From NCBI RefSeq assembly GCF_007991755.1, contig NZ_BJYY01000015.1:62001-126000 (forward strand): 64,000 nt of DNA. The letters run 5' to 3'. Positions 28,061-39,101 of this stretch are shown here, one piece after another. The position numbers and the translations under genes were made by a program. Numbering within the stretch: the stretch's first letter is position 1; every line of letters begins with the position of its first letter. The stretch comes from Cellulomonas aerilata. Its GTDB lineage: Bacteria; Actinomycetota; Actinomycetes; Actinomycetales; Cellulomonadaceae. The notes under the pieces are model-generated. The model was given only the letters and a program-made list of their open reading frames with translations, had not been told where the DNA came from and did no database searches.

Positions 28061-29886
28061 CAGTACTTACGCTCCATCGGCTCGTACCGCGTCATGACGA
28101 CGGGCTTGTAACCCAGGACGACGTCGAACGCCCCGGGTGCGGAGGTGCCGGGGCCGGACGGGCTCTGCCCGGCAGCGGCGGTGGCGGCGGACGGGCGCCG
28201 GTACGCCATGGTGTGCTGCATGTAGTTCGCGTCGTCGCGCTTGGGGAAGTCCTCGCGGAAGTGCCCGCCGCGCGACTCCTGACGGTTGAGGGCGCCGACG
28301 ACGACGACCTCGGAGATGTCGAGCAGGAAGCCCAGCTCGAGCGCCTCGAGCAGGTCGAGGTTGTAGACCTTGCCCTTGTCCTGCACGCTCACGTGCCGGT
28401 AGCGCTCCTGCAGGGCCCGGATGTCGGCGAGTGCCTGGCGCAGCGACTCCTCGGTCCGGAACACCTGGGCGTTGGCGTCCATCGTGTTCTGCAGGTCCTG
28501 GCGCACGTGCGCGAGACGCTCCCCGGACGGCAGGGTCCGCATGCGCTCGAGCTCGGCGACCACGCCGACCTCGGGCTCCTCGGGCATCTCGACCCAGTCC
28601 GCGCCGAGCGCGTACTCCGCCGCCGCGATGCCGGACCGCTTGCCGAACACGTTGATGTCCAGCAGCGAGTTGGTGCCCAGCCGGTTCGAGCCGTGCACCG
28701 ACACGCACGCGACCTCACCGGCGGCGTACAGCCCCCGCACGGTGTCGGTGTTGTTGCGCAGCACCTCGCCGAGGATGTTCGTGGGGATGCCGCCCATCGC
28801 GTAGTGCGCGGTGGGGTAGACGGGCACGGGCTCGGTGTACGGCTCGATGCCGAGGTACGTGCGGGCGAACTCGGTGATGTCCGGCAGCTTGGCGTCGATG
28901 TGCGCCGGCTCCAGGTGCGTCAGGTCCAGCAGCACGTAGTCCTTGTTCGGGCCGGCGCCGCGGCCCTCGCGCACCTCGTTGGCCATCGACCGGGCGACGA
29001 TGTCACGGGGCGCGAGGTCCTTGATGGTGGGGGCGTAGCGCTCCATGAAGCGCTCCCCGTCGCTGTTGCGCAGGATGCCGCCCTCACCGCGCGCCGCCTC
29101 GGAGAGCAGGATGCCGAGGCCGGCCAGACCGGTCGGGTGGAACTGGAAGAACTCCATGTCCTCCAGCGGGATGCCGCGGCGGAACGCCAGCGCCATGCCG
29201 TCCCCGGTGAGGGTCTGCGCGTTGGACGTCGTCTTGTAGATCTTGCCCGCGCCGCCCGTGGCGAACACGACGGACTTCGCGCGGAACAGGTGGATCTCGC
29301 CGGTCGCGAGCTCGTAGGCGACGACGCCGGAGACGGCGACCTCCTGGCCGTCCGGGACGGTGCCGGACGTCAGGTCGTGGCTGAGCAGGACGTCCAGCAC
29401 GTAGAACTCGTTGAAGAACTGCACGTCGTTCTTCACGCACTGCTGGTAGAGCGTCTGCAGGATCATGTGGCCCGTGCGGTCCGCGGCGTAGCAGGACCGG
29501 CGCACGGCGGCCTCGCCGTGGTTGCGGGTGTGCCCGCCGAAGCGGCGCTGGTCGATCTTGCCCTCGGGCGTGCGGTTGAACGGCAGGCCCATCTTCTCCA
29601 GGTCGAGGACCGCGTCGATGGCCTCCTTGGCCATCACCTCGGCGGCGTCCTGGTCGACGAGGTAGTCACCACCCTTGACGGTGTCGAAGGTGTGCCACTC
29701 CCAGTTGTCCTCCTCGACGTTCGCCAGGGCGGCGCACATCCCGCCCTGCGCGGCGCCGGTGTGCGAGCGCGTGGGGTACAGCTTGGAGATGACGGCGGTG
29801 CGCGTGCGCTTGGAGGACTCCAGCGCCGCACGCATCCCGGCGCCACCGGCACCGACGATGACGACGTCGTACTGATGGGTCTGCAT
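28060..29886 (-). CDS. sdhA: Succinate dehydrogenase flavoprotein subunit
   Basis: The catalytic flavoprotein (608 residues) oxidises succinate to fumarate on the cytoplasmic face. The FAD-binding [19 protein letters not shown] starts at residue 9; the histidine for covalent FAD is in [14 protein letters not shown]; the substrate-site regions HPTGLAGLG and the catalytic arginine region ([14 protein letters not shown]) are present. The tail after about residue 575 is Ala/Ser/Pro-rich. AAGGAG lies 13 bases before the ATG, which is long. A 70-base gap separates it from sdhD. Confidence 0.96.
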   Translation of the reverse strand: MQTHQYDVVIVGAGGAGMRAALESSKRTRTAVISKLYPTRSHTGAAQGGMCAALANVEEDNWEWHTFDTVKGGDYLVDQDAAEVMAKEAIDAVLDLEKMGLPFNRTPEGKIDQRRFGGHTRNHGEAAVRRSCYAADRTGHMILQTLYQQCVKNDVQFFNEFYVLDVLLSHDLTSGTVPDGQEVAVSGVVAYELATGEIHLFRAKSVVFATGGAGKIYKTTSNAQTLTGDGMALAFRRGIPLEDMEFFQFHPTGLAGLGILLSEAARGEGGILRNSDGERFMERYAPTIKDLAPRDIVARSMANEVREGRGAGPNKDYVLLDLTHLEPAHIDAKLPDITEFARTYLGIEPYTEPVPVYPTAHYAMGGIPTNILGEVLRNNTDTVRGLYAAGEVACVSVHGSNRLGTNSLLDINVFGKRSGIAAAEYALGADWVEMPEEPEVGVVAELERMRTLPSGERLAHVRQDLQNTMDANAQVFRTEESLRQALADIRALQERYRHVSVQDKGKVYNLDLLEALELGFLLDISEVVVVGALNRQESRGGHFREDFPKRDDANYMQHTMAYRRPSAATAAAGQSPSGPGTSAPGAFDVVLGYKPVVMTRYEPMERKY

Positions 29887-29956
29887 CGGTGTCGATGACT
29901 CCTTCAGGAGGTGAACGGGGCGTGGGGGCGCCCGGGGACGGCGGCGTGCGCCTGGG

Positions 29957-30430
29957 TCAGGCGGTGCAGAACGACGGCAGCAGGTTCGCCGGTGCGTCGG
30001 CCGGGCACGGGTCGAAGGTGAAGATGACCAGCGTGCCCAGGACCGTCACCACGACGAACGCGGTGTAGAGGGCGATCTTCAGCCACATCCGCAGGCCGTC
30101 GCGCTCGGCGTAGTCGTTCACGATCGTCCGCATGCCGTTGGTGCCGTGCAGCATCGCCAGCCACAGCATGACCAGGTCGATCACCTGCCAGAACGGCGAC
30201 GCCCACTTGCCGGCGACGAAGCCGAAGTCGATGGCGGTGATGCCCTCGCCGGCGACCAGGTTGACGAACAGGTGCACGAAGATCAGCACGAGCAGGACGA
30301 CGCCGGACGCCCGCATGAACACCCAGCTGTAGAGCTCGAAGTTGCCGCGGGTGGTCTTGCGTCGCTTGTACGCCTCGCCCGGGTTCTCGATGGGGAGCTG
30401 GGCCGCGGCCTGCGTCTGCGTGGTGGTCAT
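29957..30430 (-). CDS. sdhD: Succinate dehydrogenase hydrophobic membrane anchor subunit
   Basis: The 157-residue protein has three membrane helices (about residues 36-58, 75-98 and 118-140) and helps form the quinone and heme site. The histidine in [11 protein letters not shown] and H-G-T-N-G in [18 protein letters not shown] are the expected heme/quinone region residues. The ATG overlaps the sdhC stop by one base. The C-terminus ([19 protein letters not shown]) has two cysteines outside the helices. Confidence 0.88.
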   Translation of the reverse strand: MTTTQTQAAAQLPIENPGEAYKRRKTTRGNFELYSWVFMRASGVVLLVLIFVHLFVNLVAGEGITAIDFGFVAGKWASPFWQVIDLVMLWLAMLHGTNGMRTIVNDYAERDGLRMWLKIALYTAFVVVTVLGTLVIFTFDPCPADAPANLLPSFCTA

Positions 30431-30810
30431 CACTCGCCTCCGAACACGTGCATGAGGTGCCGCGGCAGGAAGCCCGCCATCGTCACGACGAACAGGCCCA
30501 TGACGACCCACAGCATGACGCGGTGGTACCGGGTGCCCTTGGACCAGAAGTCCACGAGCATCAGCCGGATGCCGTTGAACGCGTGGAACACGATGGCGGC
30601 CACCAGGCCGGCCTCGCCCAGACCCATGATCGGGTTCTTGTAGGTGCCGATCACCGCGTTGTAGGCCTCCGGGGAGACCCGCACCAGCGAGGTGTCGAGC
30701 ACGTGGACGAGGAGGAAGAAGAAGATGAGCACGCCGGTCACGCGGTGCGCGACCCACGACCACATGCCTTCACGGCCGCGGTAGAGCGTGCCTGCGGGTG
30801 CGCTGGGCAC
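30430..30810 (-). CDS. sdhC: Succinate dehydrogenase cytochrome b556 subunit
   Basis: The 126-residue subunit opens the sdh operon. LYRGREGMWSWVAHRVTGVL is the conserved quinone-site N-terminus, followed by three membrane helices; the heme-ligand histidine is in the LVHVLDTSL helix. The GTG at 30810 was chosen because GGAGG ends 5 bases upstream. Longer frames would add a Pro/Arg-rich stretch not seen in the family. Confidence 0.9.
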   Translation of the reverse strand: MPSAPAGTLYRGREGMWSWVAHRVTGVLIFFFLLVHVLDTSLVRVSPEAYNAVIGTYKNPIMGLGEAGLVAAIVFHAFNGIRLMLVDFWSKGTRYHRVMLWVVMGLFVVTMAGFLPRHLMHVFGGE

Positions 30811-30939
30811 TTCGGCCTCCAGGCTGACGAGTGCGGATGATCGGTGGACGACGGCGTCCGGTGACGGAGACCCACTGTAATGACCCCTCGGTGCGCGGCG
30901 CGCCGCGAAGGGGCCTCTGGAGGGCCTGTGCGGGCCCTT

Positions 30940-30969
30940 TGTGACCAACCAGACAAGGTGCAGGTCACA
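30940..30969. promoter_or_regulatory. Inverted repeat in the sdhC-manC divergent region
   Basis: TGTGACC and GGTCACA are perfect 7-base arms 16 bases apart, in an AT-richer stretch between the divergent sdhC and manC starts. The arms resemble half-sites of a dimeric regulator, but the spacing is longer than the TGTGA-N6-TCACA of CRP proteins. The regulator is unknown. Confidence 0.4.
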
Positions 30970-31031
30970 GGGCTCCTCACCGGGCGGCGCGCCCGGCGCC
31001 GGGCGGCCGGTGATGCACGTGGCGCCTTCAT

Positions 31032-31037
31032 TACGGT
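31032..31037 (+). promoter_or_regulatory. -10 of leaderless manC
   Basis: TACGGT is followed by 6 bases and the ATG at 31044. Confidence 0.5.
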
Positions 31038-31043
31038 GAGCCC

Positions 31044-32180
31044 ATGACGCCTCCCCGCAGCGGCCCGATCCCCGGCTTCCACGCCGTCATCCCCGCCGGT
31101 GGCGCCGGCACCCGGCTGTGGCCGCTGTCCAGGTCGGGTGCGCCCAAGTTCCTGCACGACCTGACCGGCTCGGGCCGCAGCCTGCTGCAGGCCACCGTGG
31201 ACCGCCTGGCCCCGGTGACCGGGCCCGGGTGCGTGCTCGTGGTCACCGGTGCGCGGCACGTGGAGGCCGTGCGGCGGCAGCTGCCCACGCTGGACGACGG
31301 CGCCGTGCTGGCCGAGCCCTCGCCGCGCGACTCCATGGCGGCGATCGGCCTGGCCGCCGCGGTGCTCGCCGAGCGCCACGGCGACGTCGTGCTCGGGTCG
31401 TTCGCGGCCGACCAGGTCATCCAGGGGGCGGCCGCGTTCGCCCGCGCCGTGCGGCACGGCGTGGAGGCGGCCCGGGCGGGGTACGTGGTGACGGTGGGGA
31501 TCGCCGCCTCGCACCCGTCGACAGCGTTCGGGTACGTGCGCTCGGGTGAGTCGCTGGGGCTGGCCGACGCGCCCAGCGCGCTGCACGCCGTCGGCTTCAC
31601 CGAGAAGCCGGACGTCGCGACCGCCACCGCCTACCTCGCGACCGGCGACTACCGCTGGAACGCCGGCATGTTCCTCACCCGCGCAGGCGTCCTGCTCGAC
31701 CACCTGGCCGAGCAGCGGCCGGAGCTGCACGCCGGTCTGCGCACGCTCGGCGCCGCGTGGGACACCGCGGACCGGGAGCGGGTGCTCGCCGAGGTGTGGC
31801 CCGGCCTGGAGAAGATCGCCATCGACCACGCCATCGCCGAGCCGGTGGCCGCCGCCGGGGGGGTCGCGGTCGTGCCCGGCGACTTCGGCTGGGACGACGT
31901 CGGCGACTTCGCCTCGCTGGCCACCCTGCTGCCGCCCACCCCGGGCGCGGTGGACGACGGCGCCCGGGTGCTCGGGGACGACGCCTCCGTGGTCCGGCTG
32001 GACTCGCTGGGGTCGGTCGTCGTGGCCGGCTCCGACCGGCTGGTCGCGGTGCTCGGGATCGACGACGTCGTCGTCGTCGACACCCCCGACGCGCTGCTGG
32101 TCACCACGCGGGCCCGCGCGCAGCAGGTCAAGAACATCGTCGACGCCGTGCGGGCGCGGGGGGCCACCGAGCTGCTGTGA
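31044..32180 (+). CDS. manC: Mannose-1-phosphate guanylyltransferase
   Basis: The 378-residue nucleotidyltransferase makes GDP-mannose, the donor for mannosylated lipids and polymers. AVIPAGGAGTRLWPLSRSGAPKF (read as AGGAGTRLWPLSR, then PKF) is the GTP-binding signature; FTEKPD and YRWNAGMFL are the sugar-binding segments, and GDFGWDDVGDF is the metal/phosphate region. No isomerase domain is attached. Together with the PIG-V protein and the phosphohexomutase it suggests mannose metabolism. A GC-rich 16-bp tandem repeat follows. Confidence 0.93.
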   Translation: MTPPRSGPIPGFHAVIPAGGAGTRLWPLSRSGAPKFLHDLTGSGRSLLQATVDRLAPVTGPGCVLVVTGARHVEAVRRQLPTLDDGAVLAEPSPRDSMAAIGLAAAVLAERHGDVVLGSFAADQVIQGAAAFARAVRHGVEAARAGYVVTVGIAASHPSTAFGYVRSGESLGLADAPSALHAVGFTEKPDVATATAYLATGDYRWNAGMFLTRAGVLLDHLAEQRPELHAGLRTLGAAWDTADRERVLAEVWPGLEKIAIDHAIAEPVAAAGGVAVVPGDFGWDDVGDFASLATLLPPTPGAVDDGARVLGDDASVVRLDSLGSVVVAGSDRLVAVLGIDDVVVVDTPDALLVTTRARAQQVKNIVDAVRARGATELL

Positions 32181-32204
32181 CCCGCCGTGCCCGGTGCCGG
32201 CCCG

Positions 32205-32252
32205 CTGCCGGCCGGGCGCGGTGCCGGCCGGGCGCGGTGCCGGCCGGGCGCT
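32205..32252 (+). repeat. 16-bp x 3 tandem repeat after manC
   Basis: Units at 32205, 32221 and 32237 follow G/C-TGCCGGCCGGGCGC. Each contains the palindrome GCCGGC, so the RNA could form several alternative hairpins and may act as a terminator. Confidence 0.8.
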
Positions 32253-32267
32253 CCGGCCAGCCCTCGT

Positions 32268-32273
32268 TAGGCT
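32268..32273 (+). promoter_or_regulatory. -10 of leaderless amidohydrolase gene
   Basis: TAGGCT is followed by 7 bases and the GTG at 32281. Confidence 0.5.
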
Positions 32274-32280
32274 CGGGTCC

Positions 32281-33528
32281 GTGCCTGCCGACGTCGAGAC
32301 CCGCCTGACCGACCTGGTCGACTCCCTGACCGACGAGCTCGTGGGCGTCCGCCGCGACCTGCACGCGCACCCCGAGCTGGCGCGCACCGAGCAGCGCACG
32401 ACCGCCCTGGTGGCCGACCGGCTCCGGGCGGCAGGGCTCGAGCCCCGGATGCTGCCGGGCAGCGGGCTGGTCTGCGACATCGGCCCCGGACCGGCCGTCT
32501 CCGGACGCCGGCGCATCGCCCTGCGCGCGGACATCGACGCCCTGCCGCTGCCGGACACGTGCGGGCAGCCGTGGCAGTCCACCGTGCACGGCGTCGCGCA
32601 CGCCTGCGGTCACGACGTGCACACCGCGGCGGTGCTCGGCGCCGGGCTGGCGCTGGCGGACCTGGCGGCGGCCGGGCAGGTGCCCACGGGGGTCCGGCTG
32701 ATCTTCCAGGCGGCCGAGGAGGTCCAGCCCGGTGGCGCGCTGGACGCGATGGCGGCCGGCGTGCTGGACGGCGTCGGGCAGGTCTTCGCGGTGCACTGCG
32801 ACCCCCGGGTGGACGTGGGCCGGGTCGGCACCCGCATCGGGCCCATCACGTCCGCGTCGGACGAGGTGACCGTGGTGCTCAGCAGCGGGGGCGGCCACAC
32901 CTCCCGCCCGCACCTGACCGGCGACGTCGTGTTCGCCCTCGGCCAGGTCATCACGCAGGTGCCCGCGGTGCTGGGCCGCCGGCTCGACCCGCGCTGGGGC
33001 GTCAACCTGACCTGGGGCGCCGTGCAGTCCGGCAACGCGCACAACGCGATCCCGGCGTCCGGGTCGGTCCGCGGGACGCTGCGGTGCCTGGACGTGCGTG
33101 CCTGGGAGCGGGCCGCGCAGGTGTTCACCAGCGCCGTGGAGCAGGTGCTCGTCCCCTACGGGGTCGAGGTCGAGGTCCGGCACGCCCGCGGGGTGCCACC
33201 GGTGGAGAACGACGCCCGGGCGACCGCCGTCCTGGAGGCGGCCGCGCGCGACGTGCTCGGACCGGACTCCGTCGTGCTGACCGAGCAGTCCCTGGGCGGG
33301 GAGGACTTCGCCTGGTACCTGACCAAGGTGCCCGGTGCGATGGCCCGGCTGGGCACCCGGACCCCCGGCGGGCGCACCTACGACATCCATCAGGGTGACT
33401 TCCGGGTGGACGAGCGGGCGATCCCCGCCGGCGCCCGCGTCCTGGCCCGCGCAGCCCTCCTGGCCAGCACGTTCCCTGCGCACGGCGACCCCTCGACGGA
33501 CGGTGTCGGCAACGTTCCGAATGCATAA
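32281..33528 (+). CDS. M20D amidohydrolase (N-acyl amino acid hydrolase family)
   Basis: The 415-residue protein has the M20D signature: RRDLHAHPELA near residue 22, LRADIDALPL near 80, ACGHDVHTAAVLG near 110 with two metal ligands, and the catalytic EE in QAAEEVQPGG. GGEDFAWYL near residue 340 carries the last ligand. Members release amino acids from N-acyl or indole conjugates; the substrate here is unknown. It corresponds to the amiA1/amiB1-type genes near the nucleoside cluster in M. tuberculosis. Confidence 0.9.
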   Translation: MPADVETRLTDLVDSLTDELVGVRRDLHAHPELARTEQRTTALVADRLRAAGLEPRMLPGSGLVCDIGPGPAVSGRRRIALRADIDALPLPDTCGQPWQSTVHGVAHACGHDVHTAAVLGAGLALADLAAAGQVPTGVRLIFQAAEEVQPGGALDAMAAGVLDGVGQVFAVHCDPRVDVGRVGTRIGPITSASDEVTVVLSSGGGHTSRPHLTGDVVFALGQVITQVPAVLGRRLDPRWGVNLTWGAVQSGNAHNAIPASGSVRGTLRCLDVRAWERAAQVFTSAVEQVLVPYGVEVEVRHARGVPPVENDARATAVLEAAARDVLGPDSVVLTEQSLGGEDFAWYLTKVPGAMARLGTRTPGGRTYDIHQGDFRVDERAIPAGARVLARAALLASTFPAHGDPSTDGVGNVPNA

Positions 33529-33556
33529 CGAAGGCACCTGGCTACGCCTCGGTAAC

Positions 33557-33584
33557 TTGGGCGTCATCGCGGCACGGATAGGGT
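33557..33584 (+). promoter_or_regulatory. Predicted promoter of the nucleoside transport operon
   Basis: TTGGGC (33557-33562), 16 bases, then TAGGGT (33579-33584) lies in an AT-richer stretch. Transcription would start near 33591 with a leader of about 97 bases. Confidence 0.5.
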
Positions 33585-33687
33585 GCGAGCACATCCGCCG
33601 ACCGGTCCTGCCGGCGGCACGCGACGGAGCCAGGCGCGGTGGTCACCCTCCGACCCGCCCGGCGTCACGACCCACAGGAGTACTGAC

Positions 33688-34791
33688 GTGAACAGAGTCA
33701 CGCGAGTCACCGGTCTCGCCGCAGCGGCCGCCCTGGCGCTTGCCGCCTGTGGCGCGGCCCCCGAGGAGGCACCCGAGGCCTCGGCCGGTGCCGGCGGCGA
33801 CGCCGAGGCCTCGGACTTCACCGCCTGCATCGTGTCGGACGCCGGCGGCTTCGACGACAAGAGCTTCAACCAGCTGAGCTTCGAGGGCGCGAAGAAGGCC
33901 GCCGACGAGCTCGGCGCCGGGTTCAACGACGTGCAGTCCGACACCGCGACGGACTACCAGGGCAACATCGAGTCCCTCGTCGGCGAGGGCTGCAACTCCA
34001 TCGTGACCGTCGGCTTCGCCCTCTCGGCCGACACCGTGGCCGCCGCGACCGCCAACCCGGACATCGACTTCATCCTGGTCGACGACGCCGCGGACAACGA
34101 CTTCGACGGCCAGAAGGACGCGGAGAACATCAAGCCGCTGCTCTACGACACGGCCCAGGCCGCGTTCCTCGCGGGCTACCTCGCTGCCGGCTACTCCGAG
34201 GCGGGCAAGGTCGGCACGTTCGGCGGCCAGCCGTTCCCGACCGTGACGATCTTCATGGACGGCTTCAAGCAGGGCGTCGACTACTACAACAGCCAGAAGG
34301 GCACCAACGTCGAGGTCGTCGGCTACCAGGGCGGCGACCAGGGCTCGTTCACCGGTGGCTTCGAGGCCAACGACACCGCCAAGGGCGTCGCTGCCGGGAT
34401 CATCGACCAGGGCGTCGACGTGCTCCTGCCGGTCGGCGGTCCGATCTACCAGTCCGCGATGGACGCCATGGCCGACTCCGGTCGCGAGATCGCGCTGATC
34501 GGTGCCGACGCGGACATCTTCGAGACCGACCCGACCACCCAGGACGTCGTCCTGACCTCGATCCTCAAGCGGATGGACGTCTCCACCTACGAGGCCGTGA
34601 AGTCCGCGGGCGAGGGCAGCTTCGACGCCGAGGCGTACGTCGGCACGCTGGAGAACGACGGCGTCGGCATCGCGCCGCTGCACAACTTCGAGAGCAAGGT
34701 CGACCCGGCGCTCGTGGCCGAGGTCGAGGCGCTGCGCGAGTCGATCGTCTCCGGCGAGGTCGAGGTCACCTCGTACCTCGCCGCCGAGTGA
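33688..34791 (+). CDS. BMP-family ABC substrate-binding lipoprotein (nucleoside uptake)
   Basis: The 367-residue protein has a lipoprotein signal peptide ending in the lipobox LAAC, with the lipid-modified cysteine near residue 20, then an Ala/Glu/Gly linker. The mature part is a PnrA/Med-type periplasmic-binding fold (CIVSDAGGFDDKSFNQLSFE, residues about 45-64; DVLLPVGGPIYQSAMD near 250). BMP proteins bind purine or pyrimidine nucleosides. AGGAG eight bases before the GTG gives strong translation. The three transporter genes and salvage enzymes follow, supporting nucleosides as the substrate. Confidence 0.93.
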   Translation: MNRVTRVTGLAAAAALALAACGAAPEEAPEASAGAGGDAEASDFTACIVSDAGGFDDKSFNQLSFEGAKKAADELGAGFNDVQSDTATDYQGNIESLVGEGCNSIVTVGFALSADTVAAATANPDIDFILVDDAADNDFDGQKDAENIKPLLYDTAQAAFLAGYLAAGYSEAGKVGTFGGQPFPTVTIFMDGFKQGVDYYNSQKGTNVEVVGYQGGDQGSFTGGFEANDTAKGVAAGIIDQGVDVLLPVGGPIYQSAMDAMADSGREIALIGADADIFETDPTTQDVVLTSILKRMDVSTYEAVKSAGEGSFDAEAYVGTLENDGVGIAPLHNFESKVDPALVAEVEALRESIVSGEVEVTSYLAAE

Positions 34792-34833
34792 CGCTCGGGA
34801 CGCACGCGTGACCGCCGGGTGACACCGGCGCCG

Positions 34834-34864
34834 CCGGGGAGGTCGCCACGCGCGACCTCCCCGG
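34834..34864 (+). terminator. Intra-operon hairpin between binding protein and ATPase genes
   Basis: A perfect 13-bp stem (CCGGGGAGGTCGC with GCGACCTCCCCGG) has a 5-base loop. Its place after the binding-protein gene suggests partial termination or 3'-end protection, which would raise the binding protein above the membrane subunits. Confidence 0.75.
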
Positions 34865-34928
34865 CAGCGTGTCGTCGTCCGACAGACTGAGCCCACCAGT
34901 ACCGCCCGTCCGGCGCGAGGAGCACGCA

Positions 34929-36442
<1,514 letters not shown>

Positions 36443-36446
<4 letters not shown>

Positions 36447-37807
36447 GCCACGCGGCACCGCAGGACCCCCGCGGCGGCCAGGCCGCCGCCACCGACGCCA
36501 CCCCGGGCGCACCGGGCGACGTGGTCGCCGACGCCGAGGTCCCGCTGACCGACACGGACGTCGTCCACAGCCGGCACGGCGGGACCGGCCCGGCCGACCC
36601 CCGCTGGAGCGAGGCCTTCACCCGCATCGTCTCCGGCGGGTGGGCCGTCTCCCTCGGAGCCGTGCTGCTGGCCGTGCTGGGCGGGTCGATCATGATCGCC
36701 GTCACCGACGAGGCGGTCCGGACCGCGTCGGGCTACTTCTTCTCCCGGCCGAGCGACACCCTCGGCGCGGTCGGCTCCGCCGTCGGCAACTCCTACGCGG
36801 CGCTGTTCCGCGGCGCCGTCTGGGACTACCGGGCCGACGACGTGGCCACCGCGATCCGGCCCCTGACGTCCTCGCTGACCTTCGCCACCCCGCTGATCGC
36901 CGCCGGCCTCGGCGTCGCGCTGGCGTTCCGCGCGGGCCTGTTCAACATCGGTGGGCAGGGGCAGATCCTCGTCGCCGCGGCGGCGGCCGGGTGGGTCGGC
37001 TTCGGCGCCGACCTGCCGTGGCCCCTGCACATGCTGCTCGCGATGGCGGTCGGGATCGCGGCCGGTGCGCTGTGGGCCGGGATCGCCGGGCTGCTCAAGG
37101 CGACCACCGGGGCGCACGAGGTGATCGTCACGATCATGCTCAACTACGTCGCCTTCTACCTGCTGTCCTGGCTGCTGGCGACGCCCGGGCTGCTGCAGGC
37201 GCCCGGTTCGGCGAACCCCAAGACGCCGCCGACGGCGCAGTCGGCTCTCATGCCCGACCTGCTGGGCCCCCGGTACAACCTGCACCTGGGGTTCGTCTTC
37301 GCGCTGCTCGCCGTCGCCGGGGTGTGGTGGCTGCTCCACCGCTCGACCCTGGGCTTCACGTTCCGGGCCGTGGGGGAGAACCCGTCCGCCGCCCGCGTGG
37401 CCGGGGTCGACGTCGGGCGCACCACCGTGTCGGCGATGCTGGTCGCGGGCGGGCTGCTCGGGCTCGCCGGGACCAGCCAGGTGCTCGGTCAGGTGACCAC
37501 CGGCTTCGGCTCGGACATCGACGCCGGCATCGGCTTCGACGCGATCACCGTCGCGCTGCTCGGGCGGTCGTCCCCGCTCGGCGTGCTCGCCGCCAGCATC
37601 CTGTTCGGCGCGTTCAAGGCCGGCGGCTCGGCGATGCAGGCGTCGCAGGGCGTGCCGATCGAGATCGTGCTCGTCGTGCAGTCCCTCATCGTCCTGTTCA
37701 TCGCCGCTCCGCCGCTCGTCCGCGCGGTGTTCCGGCTGCCGCAGCCCGGACGGCGCCGTCCCCCGCGCTCCCGATCGCGCCGTGACCGCAAGGCGGTGAC
37801 CGCATGA
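36443..37807 (+). CDS. Nucleoside ABC transporter permease 1
   Basis: The 454-residue permease of the BPD_transp_2 family begins with about 70 hydrophilic, acidic residues and then eight to ten membrane helices. FRAGLFNIGGQGQILVAAAA and GAHEVIVTIMLNYVAFYLL are typical of the YufP-type nucleoside permease, and FRAVGENPSAARVAGVDV is the cytoplasmic loop that meets the ATPase. The start overlaps the ATPase stop (ATGA) and the stop overlaps permease 2. The C-terminus is strongly basic. Confidence 0.93.
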
Positions 37808-39099
37808 CCACCCTGGCTCCCGTGCCGGCGTCCGACCCCATGACGGAGGGCGCCCGTCAGGTCACCGTCGTCAGCCGCAAGGCGCCGATCGCCTTCGCCG
37901 CCGTCACCGCGCTGGTGGCTCTCCTGCTCCTCGTCGCCCCGCGCGACGGCAGCACGAGGTTCCGCTTCTCCGACGAGGGCGACCTGCTGCGGCTGCCCGA
38001 CGTCGCCGTGCCGGGCATGGTCACCGCGTGGGTCGGCGTCGCGGTCGCCGCCGCGGTCGTGGCGGCCGGCGCGGTGCTGGCGGCGCGCCGCCGCCGGGTG
38101 CCGGTGGTGCTCACCCTGGTGCTGGTGCTCGCCCTGCTGGTCGCCTTCCTCGCGTGGGCCGGCGCGGGCAGCAGCCGCGACTTCTCCGTCGCGCGCCTCA
38201 TCGGCGGGTCGATCCTGCTGGCGGTCCCGATCGTGTTCGGTGCGCTGGGCGGCGTCATCGGCGAGCGGGTCGGCGTCGTCAACATCGCGATCGAGGGTCA
38301 GCTGCTCGCCGGTGCGTTCTGCGCGGCCGTGGCCGCGTCGCTGAGCGGCAGCGCGGTCGTGGGCGTGGTCGCCGCGGTGCTGGCCGGCGCGCTGGTCGCG
38401 CTGGTGCTCGGCGTCTTCACGATCACCTACCGGGTCAACCAGGTCATCGTCGGGGTGGTCCTCAACGTCCTGGTCGTGGGGCTGACGAGCTTCCTGTACT
38501 CCCAGGTGCTCGTCCCGGGTGCGGAGCGCCTCAACGAGACCGACCGGTTCGCGCCCGTCGCGATCCCCGGGCTGTCCAGCATCCCGATCGTCGGCCCGGC
38601 CCTGTTCGAGCAGTCCGTGCTCGTCTACGTCATGTACCTCGCCGTGCCCGCCGTGTGGTTCGCGATGTTCCGCACCCGGTGGGGGCTGCGCCTGCGCGCG
38701 GTCGGCGAGCACCCCAAGGCCGCCGACACGGTCGGCATCAAGGTCGAGCGCACGCGGTACCGCGCGCTGCTCGTCGCGGGCGGCATCGTCGGCATCGGCG
38801 GGGCGTTCTACACCGTGGTGTCCGTGTCGTCGTTCGGCAAGGAGATGACCGCGGGCGCGGGCTTCATCGCCCTGGCCGCGGTGATCTTCGGCAAGTGGGA
38901 CCCGGTCCGCGCCGCCCTGGCCGCGCTGCTGTTCGGCTTCGCGTCCAACCTCGAGGGGGCCCTGAGCGTCGTCGGCGCCCCCGTGCCCAGCCAGTTCATG
39001 CTCATGCTCCCGTACGTGGTGACCATCCTCGCGGTGGCCGGCCTCGTCGGGCGGTCCCGCGCACCCGCGGCGTCCGGCGAGCCGTACACCAAGGAGTGA
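37804..39099 (+). CDS. Nucleoside ABC transporter permease 2
   Basis: The 431-residue partner permease has about ten membrane helices, with two extra N-terminal helices (about residues 30-50 and 70-92) before the core. GERVGVVNIAIEGQLLAGAF and YRVNQVIVGVVLNVLVVGL are YufQ-type hallmarks, and LRAVGEHPKAADTVGIKVER is the ATPase-contact loop. The ATGA overlap with permease 1 and a 2-base gap to cdd show one operon running from uptake into salvage. Confidence 0.93.
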   Translation: MTTLAPVPASDPMTEGARQVTVVSRKAPIAFAAVTALVALLLLVAPRDGSTRFRFSDEGDLLRLPDVAVPGMVTAWVGVAVAAAVVAAGAVLAARRRRVPVVLTLVLVLALLVAFLAWAGAGSSRDFSVARLIGGSILLAVPIVFGALGGVIGERVGVVNIAIEGQLLAGAFCAAVAASLSGSAVVGVVAAVLAGALVALVLGVFTITYRVNQVIVGVVLNVLVVGLTSFLYSQVLVPGAERLNETDRFAPVAIPGLSSIPIVGPALFEQSVLVYVMYLAVPAVWFAMFRTRWGLRLRAVGEHPKAADTVGIKVERTRYRALLVAGGIVGIGGAFYTVVSVSSFGKEMTAGAGFIALAAVIFGKWDPVRAALAALLFGFASNLEGALSVVGAPVPSQFMLMLPYVVTILAVAGLVGRSRAPAASGEPYTKE

Positions 39100-39101
39100 C
39101 C

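Noticed and set aside
30940-30969. Canonical CRP site
   Set aside because: Half-sites are right but the spacing is 16 bases between 7-base arms, not TGTGA-N6-TCACA.
33585-33687. Possible purine or nucleoside riboswitch before the BMP gene
   Set aside because: The leader has none of the conserved aptamer sequences I could recognise and no clear three-way junction.
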